From contig DAOOVO010000006.1 of NCBI GenBank assembly GCA_035370245.1, positions 1 through 64,000 of the forward strand: 64,000 bases of DNA, written 5' to 3'. This DNA comes from Pseudobacteroides sp035370245. GTDB taxonomy: Bacteria; Bacillota; Clostridia; Acetivibrionales; DSM-2933. Below are positions 62,337 to 64,000 of the stretch, piece after piece (positions within the stretch are counted from its first letter, which is position 1; every line of letters begins with the position of its first letter). Under the pieces are notes generated by a model that saw only the letters and a program-made list of their open reading frames with translations, ran no database searches and was not told the origin of the DNA. Position numbers and translations under genes: made by a program.

Positions 62337-62720
62337 ATGGACAGGAAAAGAGCACTTGAAAATTTATCTAACGGTTTGAATGCTGCAAGAAAAATTCTTG
62401 AATTGAAAAACGCTTCTATGCGTGTAGATAACTCCGAAGTAAAACCCAGCCAGGTTGAAACCTTTTATCAAATGTTAGACACAGTTGCCAGCTATTCACC
62501 ACCAAAATATAAAAAAGTACTAAATCAATCAATTGCAATCAGTAACAATTATAGAAATACATATAGAAACCTTAGAAATCACATGAACAGCAGAACCAGT
62601 AATAGACCAAGCCCGGGGGAAATAATAAAGACATTGGAAATAGTAAAGCCCATTCTCCCTAACAATCAAAGGGTAATGGTAGAAAAAATACAGCAAATAT
62701 ACAAAATAATCTACTCGTAA
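62337..62720 (+). CDS. Small helical protein with KPILP motif (127 aa)
   Basis: A 127-residue basic, helical protein with no membrane segment. The last 35 residues, with IKTLEIVKPILPNNQRVMV then IQQIYKIIYS, resemble the C-terminus of the 129-residue small protein at 44.2 kb (SMKPFLNNNRKKKL). The shared pattern is a helix, Lys-Pro, hydrophobic, Leu, Asn-Asn, Arg or Gln-Arg, then an amphipathic helix. I know no function. A role in sporulation is a guess from the company these genes keep. The RBS GAGGT precedes the ATG. Confidence 0.65.
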   Translation: MDRKRALENLSNGLNAARKILELKNASMRVDNSEVKPSQVETFYQMLDTVASYSPPKYKKVLNQSIAISNNYRNTYRNLRNHMNSRTSNRPSPGEIIKTLEIVKPILPNNQRVMVEKIQQIYKIIYS

Positions 62721-62747
62721 AACCCCTTGGATATGGCTGAAATTAAT

Positions 62748-62825
62748 GGGCATTTCAATTTTCCAAAGTTCAATTAAAATATTTCATATAATCAAAACTG
62801 TTTTAAATGCATTATTGAAATGCCC
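62748..62825. repeat. Separated inverted repeat between convergent genes
   Basis: Perfect 12-base arms GGGCATTTCAAT (62748-62759) and ATTGAAATGCCC (62814-62825) surround 54 AT-rich bases. It could act as a weak bidirectional terminator with a large loop. Confidence 0.5.
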
Positions 62826-62861
62826 TTATTTACTGTTCAAGTGATTGTATATCCATAAACA

Positions 62862-64000
62862 TTATTCCAAATGCTTCGAAAAGTTTTCTCCAAATTCAAT
62901 TGCTTTTTTGATATCCTCATGTGTCGGTTGGTATTCAACCTTTATTGGTTCTAAAACTACTTTTATACCTGCATTTTCCAAAGAATTTGAAATTATTTTC
63001 GGTGATTCACCGCTCCAACCGTAGCTTCCAAATCCGGCACCAATTTTACCTTTATATTTATGTGCTTTTATTTCCTCTAAAATAACCGCTATTGAACCCA
63101 AAACGGTATTGTTGACAGTACAACTTCCTACAATAACACCTTTTGCCTTAAATATTTCCGTTATGAGATCACTGGTATCCGAAATAGCTGAGTTGAATAA
63201 TTTGTATTTAACTCCATTTTTACCCAAACCTTCACCGATTGCATCAGCCAATTTTTTTGTAGCATCATACATTGTATCATATATTATGACAACTGAATTT
63301 TCATGGTATTCATTAGCCCACTCATAATACTTCTCAATTATTTGTACCGGATTATCCCTCCATAAAACTCCATGGCTTGGTGCAATAACATCAATCGGCA
63401 GATTTAAAGCCTTCACCTCTTCAATTTTCTTTTTAATCAAAGGACTCATTGGTGTAAGGATATTGGCATAATATTTGATAGCTTCCTGATATAACTCACA
63501 GTTATCCACTTCGTCATTATACAGTCCTTGAGCAGAATAATGCTGGCCGAATGCATCATTGGAAAACAAAACATTTGCTCCTTTTACATATGTCATCATG
63601 CTGTCAGGCCAATGAATCATCCTCATTTCGACAAATACAAGATCGTATTCTCCTATATTGACAGTATCGCCTGTCTTAACGATGTTAAAGTTCCAATCTT
63701 TATGGAAGTGCTTTTTTAATATATCTGCTCCACTCTTGGTGCAGTATATGGGAATATCAGGCTTAATTGACATAATATAACCCAATGATCCCGCATGATC
63801 AGGTTCAGAGTGATTGATAACTATCATATCAATATTTTCAATACCGCCTATATCCTTTTCAAGTATAGCATTAAACTCATCCTTATGAGGATACCAAACA
63901 GTATCTATAAGAACCCTCTTTTTATCCTTGATATAATAGGAATTATATGTTGAGCCTCTGTGGGTAGATAACTCATGACCATGAAACTCTCTAAGCTCCC
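62862..64000 (-). CDS. fprA: Flavodiiron protein (FprA-type), N-terminus beyond the window
   Basis: A flavodiiron oxygen or nitric-oxide reductase that detoxifies O2/NO in anaerobes. The reading frame remains open to the window end, so about 20 N-terminal residues are missing of an expected 395-400. The metallo-beta-lactamase-like domain has the diiron motif HSEPDH, a further ligand region IHWPDSMM, and SHGVLW. The flavodoxin domain has IIYDTMYDAT (FMN loop), GSCTVNN and GSYGWSGE. Electron donors would be rubredoxin or coenzyme F420, and neither gene is visible here. Confidence 0.95.
   Translation of the reverse strand, partial: ELREFHGHELSTHRGSTYNSYYIKDKKRVLIDTVWYPHKDEFNAILEKDIGGIENIDMIVINHSEPDHAGSLGYIMSIKPDIPIYCTKSGADILKKHFHKDWNFNIVKTGDTVNIGEYDLVFVEMRMIHWPDSMMTYVKGANVLFSNDAFGQHYSAQGLYNDEVDNCELYQEAIKYYANILTPMSPLIKKKIEEVKALNLPIDVIAPSHGVLWRDNPVQIIEKYYEWANEYHENSVVIIYDTMYDATKKLADAIGEGLGKNGVKYKLFNSAISDTSDLITEIFKAKGVIVGSCTVNNTVLGSIAVILEEIKAHKYKGKIGAGFGSYGWSGESPKIISNSLENAGIKVVLEPIKVEYQPTHEDIKKAIEFGENFSKHLE

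Noticed and set aside
1..64000. Insertion sequences, prophage, tRNA or rRNA genes
   Set aside because: I looked for transposase motifs, integrase or phage structural proteins, and tRNA-like cloverleafs and found none I could support.

Overview
The window is strongly AT-rich chromosomal DNA. Its gene content points to an anaerobic, endospore-forming member of the class Clostridia. Spore genes are present: a SpoIVFA/SpoIVFB-like pair and a GerM-domain lipoprotein. There is also a MinCDE system, a flavodiiron protein, DapL-type lysine/diaminopimelate synthesis, and a thioredoxin-reductase-like flavoprotein without recognisable NADPH-binding motifs. The mix resembles the cellulolytic cluster III clostridia (Acetivibrio/Ruminiclostridium relatives), but that placement is inference. 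I see no rRNA, tRNA, CRISPR array or transposase gene.

Layout. 0-3.1 kb is an accessory locus: a lactococcin-972-like secreted peptide, a large multi-spanning membrane protein and an ABC ATPase, with a perfect inverted repeat after the peptide gene. 3.1-9.5 kb (minus strand) holds a tiny membrane protein, aconitase, citrate synthase, a CPBP protease and uvrB. The citrate synthase promoter overlaps a GntR-like palindrome, and a cluster of DnaA-box-like sites lies upstream of uvrB. metF follows on the plus strand. 11-21 kb is a long minus-strand cell-shape, division and sporulation cluster: maf, mreB, mreC, mreD, PBP2, minC, minD, minE, mgsA, spoIVFA, spoIVFB. 21-29 kb holds less characterised genes: a possible Rad52/DdrA-like protein, MecA, a VanW-family protein, a PRC-barrel protein, a membrane protein with long acidic repeats and a TPR end, and a small conserved protein. 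29-40 kb holds lon, a class II aldolase, dapF-dapL behind an apparent attenuator, a YdjM-like membrane protein, and a clpS-clpA-aat operon (a full bacterial N-degron module).

40-50 kb holds a GerM lipoprotein, deoC, an ArsR regulator, a YkuK-like protein, the thioredoxin-reductase-like enzyme, four very small genes in a row, a membrane protein, an LTA-synthase-like sulfatase and tex. 50-64 kb holds galE, rph-rdgB, a YdcF-like protein, an alpha/beta hydrolase, a PflX-like radical SAM protein, a cysteine-containing small protein, a class A PBP, proB, a 35-residue membrane peptide, a PAP2 phosphatase, an MFS exporter, a small helical protein and a flavodiiron protein cut by the window end.

The most unusual items are the bacteriocin locus, the dispersed palindromic repeat family (13.5, 21.0, 21.3 and 46.0 kb), the dapF leader hairpin, the acidic-repeat TPR protein, the small-protein cluster at 43.5-44.9 kb with a possible relative at 62.3 kb, and the DnaA-like box cluster. 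Many starts were set from the ribosome-binding site, because the longest open frame often runs back through the Shine-Dalgarno sequence.
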